From: Bufo bufo
Taxonomy: Eukaryota > Chordata > Amphibia > Anura > Bufonidae
Assembly: GCF_905171765.1 (NCBI RefSeq)
Contig: NC_053392.1
Coordinates: forward strand, 337,931,010 to 337,995,009
Reading direction: 5' to 3'
DNA length: 64,000 nt
The stretch's first letter is position 1. Every line of letters begins with the position of its first letter. Shown here piece after piece: positions 10,497 through 22,095 of this stretch. The translations under genes and the position numbers were made by a program. The notes under the pieces are model-generated. The model was given only the letters and a program-made list of their open reading frames with translations, was not told the origin of the DNA and made no database searches.

Positions 10497-11890
10497 ACTG
10501 CCAAAGTGCTCCGGTGAGAAGCCAGTTAAAATAAGTAGTAAATGGAGTGGCCAGAACTGGGAAGAATGTCTTGTAATATATAATGTGGTAGCCATCCGGG
10601 AGTGGGGCTTTCCCTGTAGAGATAGAGGCCAGAGTTTTCTTGATCTCAGGGGCTAAGACTGGGGCAGTGAGTTTCTCCACTTCCTCAATTGATAAACTGG
10701 GAAGGGGTACTGTACTGTAGGAAAGCATGAATATGTCCCTCACGGGTGGACCTGTCAAGGGAGGATTCGTGCTGGTGGATATTATAAAGTTGACTGTAGA
10801 ACTGTGTAAATTGAGAAGCTATGTCCTCAGTGGTGGTCAAAATCTGATTCCGGGGTGATTGAATCTGCATAACACATGTGCGCTTGCTTAGCTTTTCTGA
10901 ACCAAGGACACCATGATCTTCCCACCCTTCTCCCCACGCATGTAATGTTTATGCTTAACTCTGAGGTATGCCAGAGCAGTCTTAATAAAGGAGGTCCTTT
11001 AAATCACTGTGTAGGGATGCCAATAACTGCTGAGCTCTCACCGCTAGTGACTTTATATGAACACACTCCAATGTAGCAAGGTAAGTTCGACACGCACAGC
11101 AAATGCTATTTCTTAAGATGAGAGCCCAAGGAGATAAGGCTTACACATGTGGTAAACTGATGCCATACCCATACTGCAGCTTCATTAGTGGTAGAAAGGT
11201 TGTTAGTCACAAAATAAGAATCAATCTTACAAGCTAAATTGTCAAAAACCTGTTTAGATTCCAATAATTTTGGATTCAAGTTTTCTAGAGATTTTTATAC
11301 TGATGACCTATCCTCGGGACTCCCCCTCCTCCCCTCTGATCAACTGTTTGAGAAAGCACTGGCACTCCTCTGAGTGCCACAGCCTTCTCTCTGCTTTTCC
11401 TAGGCCAGTGACGATCATGTGGCCTTGGCACAGTTTAGCCCCATAGAAGTGAATGAGGGTGAGCGCAATACCAAGCATAGTCACTATACAATGTACAGCA
11501 CTTTGCTTGGTAAGCTGTTAGAAGGCTGCCGCTCTCACAGGAGTGGCGGTATTTTGTCAAAAAGCTAATCGACGGGGTCCCTGATTGACGGTGTCGGAGA
11601 CCCACCAATCAGACACTGGTGACCTATCCTGAGGATAGGTCATCGGTATATACATTTTGGAAAATCCTTTTAAGTTGCCAGGTCCATTCATGTGTGGGAG
11701 CATCTGCAGATTGATTTTTAGGGGGAGTGGTCAGAGATGGTGATGTTATCAATTGACGCTTACATGACCCAGGGGATATGTCTGCCACCAAGAAAAAAGT
11801 AGTCCAGCCTATGATAACTATGGTGGGGATTAGAAAAGAATGTATAGTCTTGTTCCTGTGGATGCAAAATCCACCAAACATCAGTAAGAT
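10497..11890 (-). pseudogene. L1-like LINE ORF2 fragments (endonuclease end and RT start)
   Basis: On the minus strand, 11,890-11,673 encodes the end of an L1-type apurinic endonuclease: DVWWILHPQEQDYTFFSNPH, YHRLDYFF and ISDHSP. After a MITE insertion, 11,284-10,497 continues with the linker (NEAAVWVWHQF, RVKHKHYMRGEKGGKIM) and the start of the RT domain (EIKKTLASISTGKAPLPDGY, a KAPGPDG-like motif). Several stops and frameshifts break it. No YADD motif is reached, because the Tc1 block lies immediately downstream. Confidence 0.75.
11285..11672. repeat. MITE inserted in the LINE
   Basis: The ends carry ATACTGATGACCTATCCTCG and the partner GACCTATCCTGAGGATAGGT, typical of a common family that recurs at 11,913, 19,173 and 21,776. 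It interrupts the L1-like ORF2 between its endonuclease and linker segments. Exact ends are uncertain because the target site is AT-rich. Confidence 0.65.
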
Positions 11891-11912
11891 CCAAATGATG
11901 AGAATGTGTTTA

Positions 11913-12090
11913 AAGGGGTTCTCCGCTTTTTACTATTGATGACCTATCCTCAGGATAGGTCATAAATATCAGATTGGCGGGGGTCCAACTCCTGGCACCC
12001 CTGCTGATCAGCTGTTTGAAGAGAGGGTAGTGCTCATACGAGTGCTGCCTTCTCTGTTTTCTTTACCTGCTTGCCGCAGCAATTGCAGTG
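11913..12090. repeat. MITE fragment of the GATGACCTATCC family
   Basis: Begins AAAGGGGTTCTCCGCTTTTT and contains the GACCTATCCTCAGGATAGGTC palindrome and GGCGGGGGTCCAACTCC. Only one end is present. Confidence 0.6.
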
Positions 12091-12129
12091 GTGAGCAGTG
12101 TCGGACTGGGGTACTTGGGGCCCACCTTA

Positions 12130-12432
12130 GGGCTCCTGCACACAAACGTATTTTTTTTCCATGTCCGTACCATTCCCTTCACTTCAATGGGATCGCAAAA
12201 AAAAAAAAAAAATGACTCAGTGTGCATTCTGTGTCTGTATGTCCTCATGGCTGTTCGGCAAAATGATAGAACATGTCCTATTATTGTCGGCATTACAGAC
12301 AAGGATAGGACTGTTCTATTAGAGGCCGGCTGTTCTGTTCCACATAATGTGGAATGCACACACCCGGTATCCATGTTTTGCGGATCCGCAATTTGCGGAC
12401 TGCAAAACATCCAACGGTCATGTTCATGAGCA
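12130..12432. repeat. Harbinger-like foldback MITE
   Basis: Flanked on the left by TTA. The ends GGGCTCCTGCACACAAACG and CGGTCATGTTCATGAGC are inverted. The interior has the same GCGGATCCGCAATTTGCGGA style of palindromes as the element at 2,799. Confidence 0.7.
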
Positions 12433-12768
12433 CTTACAGTGATAACAGAAATATTAAAGATGAAGTATGATGGCAGACATTCTCAACAAAATGCACAAAC
12501 ATACATGTGGCAGAATTTACACATATATGGATATCCTGCACTTAAGTCAGTCAGAAACAAGACACATGCAGCGCACACCAATCACTCATTGGACAGATGT
12601 GGCACACAAGACACTTATACATGGCTCACATGCCACTGATGCATATGTCACATACTGCACATACACCACTGATACATAGATCATATATAGCACACACCAA
12701 TCACACATAGGAAACAAGCAATGCACACACCAAGACATTTATGCCTAACCCTATTAGGTGTAGCACAC
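12433..12768. other. Degenerate CACA-rich interval, no gene
   Basis: Contains imperfectly repeated segments such as CACACACCAATCAC and CACTGATGCATATG. It looks like a decayed minisatellite. No coding signal. Confidence 0.45.
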
Positions 12769-12806
12769 TTAAAGGGGTTCAGCAATTGGCATTTATAATG
12801 TAGAGA

Positions 12807-13466
12807 TGTCACGAGGGTATCAAGAGCCACGTCTGACTCCGTTATACCCGGGGTCAGGAGGTCGCAGCGGGTGGCTGCGCGCTCTATATCTAAAGATCAC
12901 GTTGTTTCTTAGTGATTGTTTTCTGTGTTTGCCTTGCTATCCTTTTTGTCTCAATCAGGGATCCGTAGCTTCTCCTCCTCAGCTGTTTCTTGTCTGCCAC
13001 TCCCAACCTCCTTATATTCTCCCCTCACTCTTCTCTAGTTGCCAGTTATAGAGCTTCCTGCCTGGACATCTATACTGACCCACTGGAGTTGTGAATCCTG
13101 GTTGTCGTTCCAGAGTGCTACCCTCCGGATCCCTGTTGGGCTTCTTGTTGTCTCCTGTTGTCGCCCACCTGGGATTATATGTTGAGTTTGTATTGTCTGT
13201 CTTTCCCTTGGTGTTTTCCTTTAGAGCTAGTGGTGCGGACTAGTGTTCCCACCGCCCTGTTCACTATCTAGGGCTCAGCTTAGGGAAAGCCAGGGCTTTA
13301 GGCACGTGATCGGCGTATGGGTGAGGAACCCGTCTATGGACGTCAGGGCAGCCAGGTGCCAGCCGCTAGGTGAGTCAGGGGTCACCACCTTCCCTCTCAC
13401 TTGGGCAGGGCCTTCCTTGTTCCCTCCCTCTGTGTCACGTATGTGATAGTCACGCCGACCGTGATA
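12807..13466 (+). repeat. 5' LTR (660 bp)
   Basis: Starts TGTCACGAGGGTATCAAGAG and ends CACGCCGACCGTGATA, an imperfect inverted pair (TGTCACG/TATCACGG). It matches 17,723-18,382 along its whole length. It should carry the element's promoter and polyadenylation signal, but no clear TATA box was identified. Confidence 0.95.
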
Positions 13467-13556
13467 TTATAACTGGCCTTTACTTTTTGAGAAAATAAAA
13501 AATAAAAAATAAAATTTTTCTTTTTGTTGTTTTTTTTTCTCTACTTAGAATCCAAT

Positions 13557-14418
13557 ATGGATCCTATTGCTGCCTTGGCAAAACAGCTTCAAAGCCTGTC
13601 TTTGGAGGTGGCAGGATTGAAGGCGTCTGTCCTCCAACAACAGCAGCAAATGCAGCAGACCGCACCCCCAGCGGTTGCTATGGGTAACCAGGTTGTTACA
13701 GAACCCAAGGTTGTTCTTCCTGACAGATTTTCTGGGGGAAGGGACAAATTTGCGACGTTCCGTGAGGCCTGCAAATTATACTTTAAGTTGCGCCCTTACT
13801 CCTCAGGTAATGAAGAACAGCGGGTTGGGATTGTCATTTCCCTGCTTCAGGGGGACCCACAATCCTGGGCGTTCTCGTTGCCCCCTGGTTCCCAGGCTCT
13901 CCGGTCAGTGGAGGGATTTTTTGGGGCTTTGGGTCTCATATATGATGACCCTGACCGAGTCGCCCTGGCTGAGTCGAAGTTACGGAGACTCCTACAGGGA
14001 GATCGGTCAGCAGAGGAATATTGCTCAGAGTTCCGTAGGTGGGCTACGGATACTCAGTGGAACGACCCGGCTCTCAGGAGTCAGTTCTGCTCTGGGTTAT
14101 TCGAAAGGGTTAAGGATGCACTGGCGCTGTATGAGACCCCCCTTTCCCTTGATGCTGTTATGTCCCTCTCTATCAGAATAGATAGGCGTCTTAGGGAGAG
14201 ATCGAAAATTCCTGAGCAATTGGTTACCTCTCCCAAGCAACAATTAGTCTGTACTGACTTAGATGAGCCTATGCAGCTAGGCGGAACTTCTCGTCAGGTC
14301 CGTCCTCCTGAGGTTTGCCGTAGGGGGGGGGGCTTGTTTTTTCTGTGGGGGGAAGGGTCATTTCATTAATGTCTGTCCCTCCTTTCTCAAAAACAAAAGA
14401 CCGTCGGAAAACTACTAA
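13557..14418 (+). pseudogene. Ty3 gag with frameshift before the zinc knuckle
   Basis: The start is the ATG at 13,557 (MDPIAALAKQLQSLSLEVAG), preferred over one 11 codons upstream because the second Ty3 element begins at the same point. A Gln-rich stretch near residue 30 is followed by a capsid-like core (FSGGRDKFATFREACKLYF, WAFSLPPGS, EEYCSEFRRWATDTQW). A run of ten G near 14,323-14,332 shifts the frame, so the nucleocapsid knuckle CX2CX4HX4C is readable only in the next frame and the original frame stops at 14,369. Gag proper would end at TAA 14,416-14,418. The indel may be real or a homopolymer error. Confidence 0.88.
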
Positions 14419-17400
14419 CCCCAGGCTGTGCGGAGGATGTCAGCCGGGGGGTATACGTTTCCTCCATACGAACATCTCAATTTGTGTTACCAGCGGTTAT
14501 TGTTTTTGGTGTTAAGACGGAGTCTATTTCTTTTTTTCTAGACAGTGGAGCAGCGGTAAATTTGATAGATGCCCATTTTGCCCGCACTATGGGTTTGTCT
14601 CTCTGTACGCTGCAGAGACCTATTCCCGTATTCGCTATAGATTCGGCCCCTCTGTCTCAGAGAAACCTCACCCACATTGTTCATAATTTACACCTTCGGG
14701 TAGGGGACCACCATAATGAGTGTCTTTCATGTTACGTTCTGGAGGGCCTTCCCTCTCCTGTGGTATTGGGTCTTCCCTGGTTGGTAGCGCACAATCCAGT
14801 GGTGGATTGGCAGGCCAGGGAGATATTGGAGTGGAGTGAGCATTGCAGAGAGAATTGCTTAAATAACAATTGCTTAATCGCCTCCATAGCTTCCCTACCT
14901 ACATTTATTTCGGACTTTGAGGACGTTTTTTCTGAAAAGGGTTGTCAGAAGCTACCACCTCATCGTCCTTATGATTGCCCGGTTAACCTGATTCCCGGTG
15001 CAAAATTACCCAAGTCCAGGTTGTATAATCTTTCGGGTCCCGAGAGACAAGCCATGAAAGATTATATCTCCGAGAGTCTGGCTAAGGGACACATCAGACC
15101 CTCTTCTTCACCCGTGGCTGCAGGGTTTTTCTTTGTTAAAAAGAAAGATGAGGGCCTGCGTCCTTGCCTAGATTTCCGTGAGCTAAACCAGATAACCATC
15201 CGAGACCCATACCCTCTTCCTCTCATTCCTGACCTTTTTAATCAGATTGCGGGTGCTAGGTGGTTCTCCAAACTTGATCTTAGGGGAGCCTACAATCTGA
15301 TTCGTATCAGGGAAGGGGATGAGTGGAAGACAGCTTTTAACACCCCTGAGGGGCATTATGAAAATCTAGTTATGCCTTTCGGGCTGACCAATGCCCCCGC
15401 TGTCTTCCAACATTTCGTTAATGATATTTTTAGTCATCTCATCGGCAGGTTTGTAGTCATATACCTAGATGATATCTTAATTTATTCGGCTGATCTGAAA
15501 ACACATGAGGTGCATGTCAGGCAAGTACTGCAGGTCCTACGGACGAATAAATTATATGCGAAAATTGAAAAATGTGTCTTCGCCGTTCAGGAAATACAGT
15601 TCCTGGGATATCTATTATCTGCTTCAGGTTTCCGTATGGATCCTGGGAAGGTCCAGGCAATTTTAGATTGGGATCTTCCTGAGAACCTTAAAGCCCTACA
15701 ACGGTTTTTGGGTTTCGCAAATTTCTATAGAAAGTTCATTAAAAATTATTCAGTGATCGTTAAACCCCTTACCGATATGACTAGGAAGGGGACTGATTTT
15801 TCTAAATGGTCTGACGCCGCTAAAAATGCATTTTCCTCTCTAAAAGAGAGGTTTACCTCGGCACCTGTTCTAATTCAACCTGATGTCTCCCAGCCTTTTA
15901 TTGTTGAGGTAGATGCGTCAGAGGTGGGAGTGGGGGCTGTATTGTCTCAGTGTCCGTCTCCTGGCAAATGGCGCCCTTGCGCTTTCTTTTCCAAAAAATT
16001 ATCTTCTGCAGAGAAGAACTATGATGTTGGAAATAGGGAACTGTTGGCGATTAAGCTGGCGCTTGAAGAGTGGCGTCACTTCTTAGAGGGAGCAATCCAC
16101 CCCGTCACGGTGATTACGGATCACAAAAACCTTCTGTACCTAGAATCGGCTAAGCGTCTCACCCCTAGACAAGCTAGGTGGTCGCTATTCTTTACCAGAT
16201 TTAACTTTGTAATCACCTATCGTCCTGGGGCAAAAAATACCAAGGCAGACGCGTTATCTCGTAGTTTCCCTGGAGGGGGTAATGCTAGTGATCCGGTACC
16301 TATTTTACAAAGAGGAGTGGTTGTCTCTGCTGTACACTCTGTTCTAGAGGGAAAGGTGTTAGAGGCCCAGGGGGACGCCCCGGCCTCTTGCCCCTCAGAG
16401 AAATTGTTTGTACCGTTAAACCTGCGTCTTGAATTATTAAAAGAACATCATAATTCGACACTTGCTGGGCACCCGGGTAGTAAAGCAACCTTGGAGCTAT
16501 TATCTCGTCGTTTTTGGTGGCCAAGGTTGCGTCAGGATGTAATGGATTTCGTGTCTACTTGTGCACGCGCGAAAGTCTCTCATACACGTCCAGCAGGGTC
16601 TTTATTGCCTCTTTTTATCCCCAATAGGCCATGGACACATCTGTCGATGGATTTCATCACTGACTTACCGTTGTCTGCGGGTAAAACAGTTATTTTGGTA
16701 GTAGTAGACAGGTTTAGCAAAATGGTACACTTTATTGCGCTACCCGCACTTCCTAATGCTAAAACTCTTGCTCAGGTGTTTATCAGTGAAATCGTGAAGC
16801 TTCACGGGGTCCCTTCCGATGTGGTTTCGGATCGGGGAACCCAGTTTATTTCTAAGTTTTGGAAAGCTTTTTGTTCCCGTTTGGGGGTACACTTGTCCTT
16901 TTCCTCAGCTTTCCATCCTCAGTCGAATAGACAGACTGAGCGTACCAACCAAAACCTAGAAACATATTTAAGGTGTTTTGTGTCTGAAAACCAAGAGTTG
17001 TGGTCATCATATTTACCGTTAGCTGAGTTTGCCATAAATAATCATTATCAGGAGTCCACTGGCAAGTCACCATTCCTTGGTGCATACGGTTTTCATCCCC
17101 AATTTTGTACTTTCAAAGAGGGGGGGTCTTCTGGGGTTCCCGAAGAGGAAAGGTTTTCTTCATCTCTTTCTTCGGTATGGCAGAAGGTGCAAGTTAACTT
17201 GAAAAAGATGAGTGGTAAATATTAATGCATGGCCGATAAGAAACGGTCGCCAGGTCCGGACCTAGGGGTGAATGACTATGTGTGGTTGTCTACTAGGAAT
17301 ATTAAGTTGAAGGTTCCCTCTTGGAAACTGGGCCCTAGGTTCATTGGTCCTTATAAAATAGTAGCCGTCATTAGCCCTGTGGCTTTTCGCCTGGAGCTAC

Positions 17401-17828
17401 CTCAGACTTTTAAGATCCATAACGTCTTCCATAAATCGTTACTCAAGAAGTATGTTCCACCTCTAGAACCATCACCGCTGCCACCTCCTCCTGTTATTGT
17501 GGATGGTAATCTGGAGTTTCAAATAGCCAGAATTGTTGATTCTCGTCGGGTCCGCCGCTCTCTTCAGTATCTGGTGCATTGGAGGGGTTACGGTCCCGAG
17601 GAAAGAATGTGGGTTCCAGCGTCAGAGGTAAACGCCAACAGGTTAATTCAGGCTTTCCATGCCTCTCATCCGGAGAGACCTGGTCCTGAGTGTCCGGAGG
17701 CCCCTCGTGAAAGGGGGGGTACTGTCACGAGGGTATCAAGAGCCACGTCTGACTCCGTTATACCCGGGGTCAGGAGGTCGCAGTGGGTGGCTGCGCGCTC
17801 TATATCTAAAGATCACGTTGTTTCTTAG
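14419..17828 (+). pseudogene. Ty3 pol: protease, RT, RNase H, integrase, chromodomain
   Basis: Pol is open from just after gag, in the -1 frame relative to the knuckle frame. Motifs are protease LDSGAAVNLID; RT with [19 protein letters not shown] and YLDD (about residue 327 counted from 14,484); RNase H with VDASEVGVGAVLSQ and TDHKNLLYLES; integrase with HH near residue 656, FITDLP, SDRGTQF and QTERTNQN; then a chromodomain (YLVHWRGYGPEERMWVPASE). A TAA at 17,223-17,225 cuts it between integrase and chromodomain. The integrase zinc site lacks three residues including one Cys, and a conserved Gly before QTERTNQ is Arg. The end reads about 106 nt into the 3' LTR. Confidence 0.9.
17708..17722 (+). 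other. Polypurine tract
   Basis: GAAAGGGGGGGTAC lies immediately before the 3' LTR, the expected plus-strand priming site. The second Ty3 element has the equivalent GAAGGGGGGGTAC in the same place. Confidence 0.85.
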
Positions 17829-18382
17829 TGATTGTTTTCTGTGTTTGCCTTGCTATCCTTTTTGTCTCAATCAGGGATCCGTAGCTTCTCCTCCTCAGCT
17901 GTTTCTTGTCTGCCACTCCCAACCTCCTTATATTCTCCCCTCACTCTTCTCTAGTTGCCAGTTATAGAGCTTCCTGCCTGGACATCTATACTGACCCACT
18001 GGAGTTGTGAATCCTGGTTGTCGTTCCAGAGTGCTACGCTCCGGATCCCTGTTGGGCTTCTTGTTGTCTCCTGTTGTCGCCCACCTGGGATTATATGTTG
18101 AGTTTGTATTGTCTGTCTTTCCTTTGGTGTTTTCCTTTAGAGCTAGTGGTGCGGACTAGTGTTCCCACCGCCCTGTTTACTATCTAGGGCTCAGCTTAGG
18201 GAAAGCCAGGGCTTTAGGCACGTGATCGGCGTACGGGTGAGGAACCCGTCTAGGGACGTCAGGGCAGCCAGGTGCCAGCCGCTAGGTGAGTCAGGGGTCA
18301 CCACCTTCCCTCTCACTTGGGCAGGGCCTTCCTTGTTCCCTCCCTCTGTGTCACGTATGTGATAGTCACGCCGACCGTGATA
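17723..18382 (+). repeat. 3' LTR (660 bp)
   Basis: Same length as the 5' LTR. The six differences seen by eye are single substitutions, for example CAGCGGG/CAGTGGG, CTACCCT/CTACGCT and CGTATGG/CGTACGG. It is followed directly by the AGAGA duplication. Confidence 0.95.
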
Positions 18383-19172
18383 AGAGAAAGTTAATACAAG
18401 GCACTTACTAATGTATTGTGATTGTCCATATTGCCTCCTTTCCATCACATTATACACAGCACGTATCCGTGGTTATTACCACCGTGTAATCCAGCAGCGG
18501 TGGCCGTGCTTGCACACTATAGGGAAAGGTGTTGGCCTATGCGCACTTCCAGCCTTTCCCTATAGTGTGTAAACACGGCGACCACTGCTGGATTACACGG
18601 TGGTAATAACCACGGATACATGCTGTGTATAATGTGATGGACAGGAGACAATATGGAGTATCACAATGCATTAGTAAGTACCTTGTGCTGGGTCTGCGCT
18701 CCTGAACATAGAGGCCCAATGGCTTAGGTAGGTTTAGCGTAGGACCCGCCTGACCTGAGACCACCTTGGTGCTTGGTAGGCGGGCACATGTGTTTTGATC
18801 AAAATAAATTGGCTAAGTGTCTCAGATTTTATCAAATCAGAGTGAGGACTTTGTCCATATATAATGCTTGCATCTATTTTATGAAGTGCATTATTACCTT
18901 ATTTCTGTGATTCCTTTCCCTATAGTGTGTAAGCACGGCCACCACTGCTGGATTACACAGTGGTAATAATTACGGATACGTGCTGTGTATAATGTGATGG
19001 AAAGGAGGCAATATGGAGTATCATAATACATTAGTAAGTGCCTTTTTTTAATTGCATGATAAATGCCATTTACTGAAGTGAGAAAAACCCTTTAACCCCT
19101 TTAGGCATTAATGTGTGGCATGAAATTTACAAAATCGTAACCTCCTCAGATTGTACATAATCTACAGTATAT

Positions 19173-19403
19173 TTAAAAGGGTTGTCCTACCATAATGAAC
19201 TATTGCCTATCTACAGGATAGGTGATAAATATCAGATTGCTGGGGTCTGACTGCTGGAACACCCACTGATCATGAAAAAAGGGGTCCTTAGACATTCAAT
19301 TACATTACTGCCATTCTATGTACACAAGAGTCTTAAGACCACGTTCCCTTGATCATGGGGGTCCCAGCAGTCAGACCCTCATCAATCAGACACTTATCAC
19401 CTG
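19173..19403. repeat. MITE fragment (GATGACCTATCC family relative)
   Basis: TTAAAAGGGTTGTCCTACCA begins it. GGATAGGTGATAAATATCAG and a partner near 19,390 (TCAGACACTTATCACCTGTC) form the arms. The right terminus is missing. Confidence 0.6.
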
Positions 19404-19538
19404 TCGTGTCATAGCTGTTTGACATTTTCACATTCCCTATCTTTAAAGATTTTCCCTAAGTGTAAAAAAAAAAAAAATTATTAAAATAAAAAATCTGGCC
19501 CAAAATATGTGTCAAACTAAAATAGAAATGCTCACCTG

Positions 19539-19920
19539 TTAAAGGACCTGTGTCCACTTTTGTAGTTATCCTCTATCCACAGGATCGGGGATAACTGAGT
19601 GACCCGTGGGGGTCTGAACGCTGGAGCTCTCACTGATCCCCCTTCTTGATTGAGTGGAAGGTCAAGCATATGCCCTGCCTCTCCATCCATTCTCTATGGG
19701 GTCACTGGAGATAGCAGAGTACAGTGTTGGCTATATCCAGTGGTCCCAAGGAGAATAAATGGAGCAGCAGGGCATATGTGTGGCCTGCCACACCATCAAA
19801 AAGGGGGAACAGGACCAGTTCCTAGAATCAGTGGGGGTCGTGAAATCGGACCCCACCAATCATATAGTTATGCCCTATGGTGTGGAGAGGATAACTTAAA
19901 AACCTGGACAACCCCTTTAA
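19539..19920. repeat. TTAA-bounded MITE
   Basis: Begins TTAAAGGACCTGTGTCCAC and ends CTGGACAACCCCTTTAA. Internal paired blocks are CTATCCACAGGATCGGGGAT and GGGGTCGTGAAATCGGACCC. It resembles the fragment at 63,660-63,800. Confidence 0.6.
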
Positions 19921-20189
19921 ATCCTCCACCACTCCACCAGTATCTCTTTACATGGCAGCAGTGATGCCTGTAAATACAGAATATCATCACAACCACCATG
20001 TAAACCATATGTGTCAATACTGGAGAATATTCGTTTAGAGAGAATGAGATCTGCACACCCGTTTTAAGCTTGGGTGCTCATAGAGGACCGTGGTCAATGT
20101 ATATCTCAGAATAATCTATGGCACACCGGAGATTTGTTTTGCAAAGTGTTGTTTTAATACATCTTGTATATCTTTACATAATCAATTGT

Positions 20190-20290
20190 AACATAGTACA
20201 TAACATAGTACATAAGGCCGAAAAAAGACATTTGTCCATCCAGTTCGGCCTGTTATCCTGCAAGTTGTCATCCAGATATAAAGACTAAAT
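20190..20290 (-). mobile_element. LINE 3'-tail fragment
   Basis: Read on the minus strand, GGCCGAACTGGATGGACAAA followed by TGTCTTTTTTCGGCCTTATG and an ACTATGTTA tail match the 3' end of the L2/CR1-like LINE at 33,540-33,600. Only the tail is present. Confidence 0.6.
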
Positions 20291-20364
20291 AGGTAGATTA
20301 TTGGCCATACAGAAAAGTCTGACTTTTTTCAAGGGATCTGTGGCCGGTGCATAATAGAGGTAGT

Positions 20365-20735
20365 CTGGTAGTCTGACCCCTGACGGCTGATGGAGTTTGG
20401 GCTGAGGGCTGACACCTGATGTCTGACCCCTGACAGCTGATGGAGTTTAGGCTGAGGGCTGACAACTGATGTCTGACACCTGACGGCTGAGAGCTGACGG
20501 CTGATGGAGTTTGGCCTGAGGGCTGATGGAGGAGGTATTTTTTGACTGACGTCTGAGGGACGAGGGAGTTTGGGCTGACGGAGGAGGGAGTTTAGCCTGA
20601 CGGAGGAGGGAGTTTGGTCTGAGGGAGGAGGACTGATGGAGTTTTGCCTGACGGAGGAGGGAGTTTTGGATGAGGGAGGAGGGAGTTTTGGCTGACGGAG
20701 GATGGAGTTTTGCCTGACGGAGGAGAGAGTTGTGG
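20365..20735. repeat. Minisatellite, about 30-bp units
   Basis: Units built on GACGGAGGAGGGAGTTTGG and CTGACGGCTGATGGAGTTTGG repeat more than ten times with variation. Overlapping minus-strand ORFs of 155 and 108 codons (Ser/Pro/Arg-rich) are artefacts of the tandem repeat. Confidence 0.85.
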
Positions 20736-21775
20736 ATGATGTCTGAGGATGTCCTAATATGTATGCCGTACACTTGAAAATACTATTATGATACATTAAA
20801 TAACTGTGCCAAGCAGAGTGTCCTCAACAGTTATAGTGTCCCGTTATAGTGCCCAGTAGAAATAATCTCCCATAATGGCCCAGTAGTGCTATGCTACCCT
20901 ATAGTGGCTCCTGAGGACAGAGATACAGTTGAATTCAGGATGGAGACTTGTGTTTTACCTCAGAGACCTGTCAATTAATTCTGGAGGTCCTTATCAGGGA
21001 CTTATTTACCAGGCCATGAAGAGGGTGCAGGTAGCTTAGGTGGCCCCCCTGGACATTGACCCGCAGGGAAATTTCCCAGTAGGAGTATGGCTTATCTGTC
21101 CCTGTTTGTAGTGTCACAGACAAAGTGCTCATAATGCTACATCAGAACTAATGTCAGTGCCTTATCAGGGTACAGTCACGATAGTGAACCTGGAATGCTT
21201 TCACCCTACCACTGAAATACTGTTACACTGTTACCCTTGACACCCAACGTGCCAATCTAACCCAAAGCTGTTTCCAATCTATTCCATATATGCAGGAGGA
21301 GTGGCAGGTATCGCAGTGTATATGTTTTTTTCTGTGACACATGATTTGTGTCATGGTTTTATAGTCCATCAATACTTCTAAGTGTCACCTATTTCTATTC
21401 ACTGCAAACAAGTCATCAAACACAATTAGAATGAATCGGAATGCTAGGACATCACCTCGGACACATTTCTGGTGCTCCTGAGTCCTGTCATCTAAAGTCT
21501 GCTGGAACATCTAAACACAACACACATACACGTGTAAAAAATTAAAAGAACAAGAATGCCTTCCATGACAGCTGCTCTCCACACCTTGAGAGCAAAGTTC
21601 TTCTATTAAAAAAATCCGACAGACAGTGGTTAAACCGAAGGTAAAATGAGATTGTATTACTGTGTTACTAGCTGACAGTAAACCACGTTTTTGCACATGA
21701 AAAATCTCATGTTTATTTTTGTCCCCAATGATAAATTCGACAAAATAGCAAGTTGTTTAGTCAGTGACCTTAAAG
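20736..21775. other. Interval with no recognised gene
   Basis: No long ORF, no clear palindrome and no family motif were seen. It may be largely unique intergenic DNA. Confidence 0.45.
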
Positions 21776-22090
21776 AGTTTTCCGAGAATTTAATACAGAT
21801 GACCTATCCTCTGGATAGATCATCAGTATCTGATCGTGGGGGTCCGACACCTGGGACCCCCGCCGATCAGCTGTTTGAGGAGGCACAGGCACTCCTGTGA
21901 GCGCCGCAACTTTCTCCGTGCTCACCAAGCACAGCGCCGTATAGTATAGTGGCTGTGCTTGGTATTGCAGCTCAGCCCCTTTTACTTCTATGGGGCTGAG
22001 ATGCGCCTAGGCCATGTGACCGATGAACATGTTGTCACTACCTAGAAAAAGCTGAAGAAGTCCGTGATGCTCCTGCGAGCGGAGCTGCCT
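21776..22090. repeat. MITE fragment (GATGACCTATCC family)
   Basis: Contains ATACAGATGACCTATCCTCT, GTGGGGGTCCGACACCTGGG and GATCAGCTGTTTGAGGAGGC, shared with the elements at 11,285 and 11,913. It is cut on the right by another MITE end at 22,096. Confidence 0.6.
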
Positions 22091-22095
22091 TCTAA

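Larger units (their letters stand above)
12807..18382 (+). mobile_element. Ty3/gypsy chromodomain LTR retrotransposon, complete but damaged
   Basis: It has two 660-bp LTRs and a 5-bp target duplication AGAGA at 12,802-12,806 and 18,383-18,387. Gag and pol lie between the LTRs in the order protease, RT, RNase H, integrase, chromodomain. That order and the chromodomain place it with the chromovirus group of Metaviridae. The LTRs differ at about six positions by eye, under 1 percent, so insertion was recent. The coding region nevertheless has a gag frameshift and a pol stop. Confidence 0.95.
12769..19095. mobile_element. TTAA-bounded foldback MITE, split by a Ty3 element
   Basis: The left end at 12,769 (TTAAAGGGGTTCAGCAATTG) and the right end at 19,095 (CCCTTTAA) are inverted. 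Both lead through GGCATTTAT(A/C)ATG to AAGGCACTTACTAATG blocks. The inner arms repeat CACTATAGGGAAAGG and GGTAATAACCACGGATA at 18,400-18,680, with a third copy at 18,914-19,045. Removing 12,807-18,387 makes the left arm continuous (…TAGAGAAAGTTAATAC…), so the MITE is older than the LTR element inside it. Confidence 0.8.

Noticed and set aside
13467..13490. tRNA primer-binding site after the 5' LTR
   Set aside because: The sequence (TTATAACTGGCC) does not clearly complement a tRNA 3' end that I can name, so it was not called.
20190..20290. tRNA-derived SINE because of a GTTCGGCC box-B-like string
   Set aside because: No box A or cloverleaf. The sequence matches the 3' tail of the L2/CR1-like LINE at 33.5 kb better.
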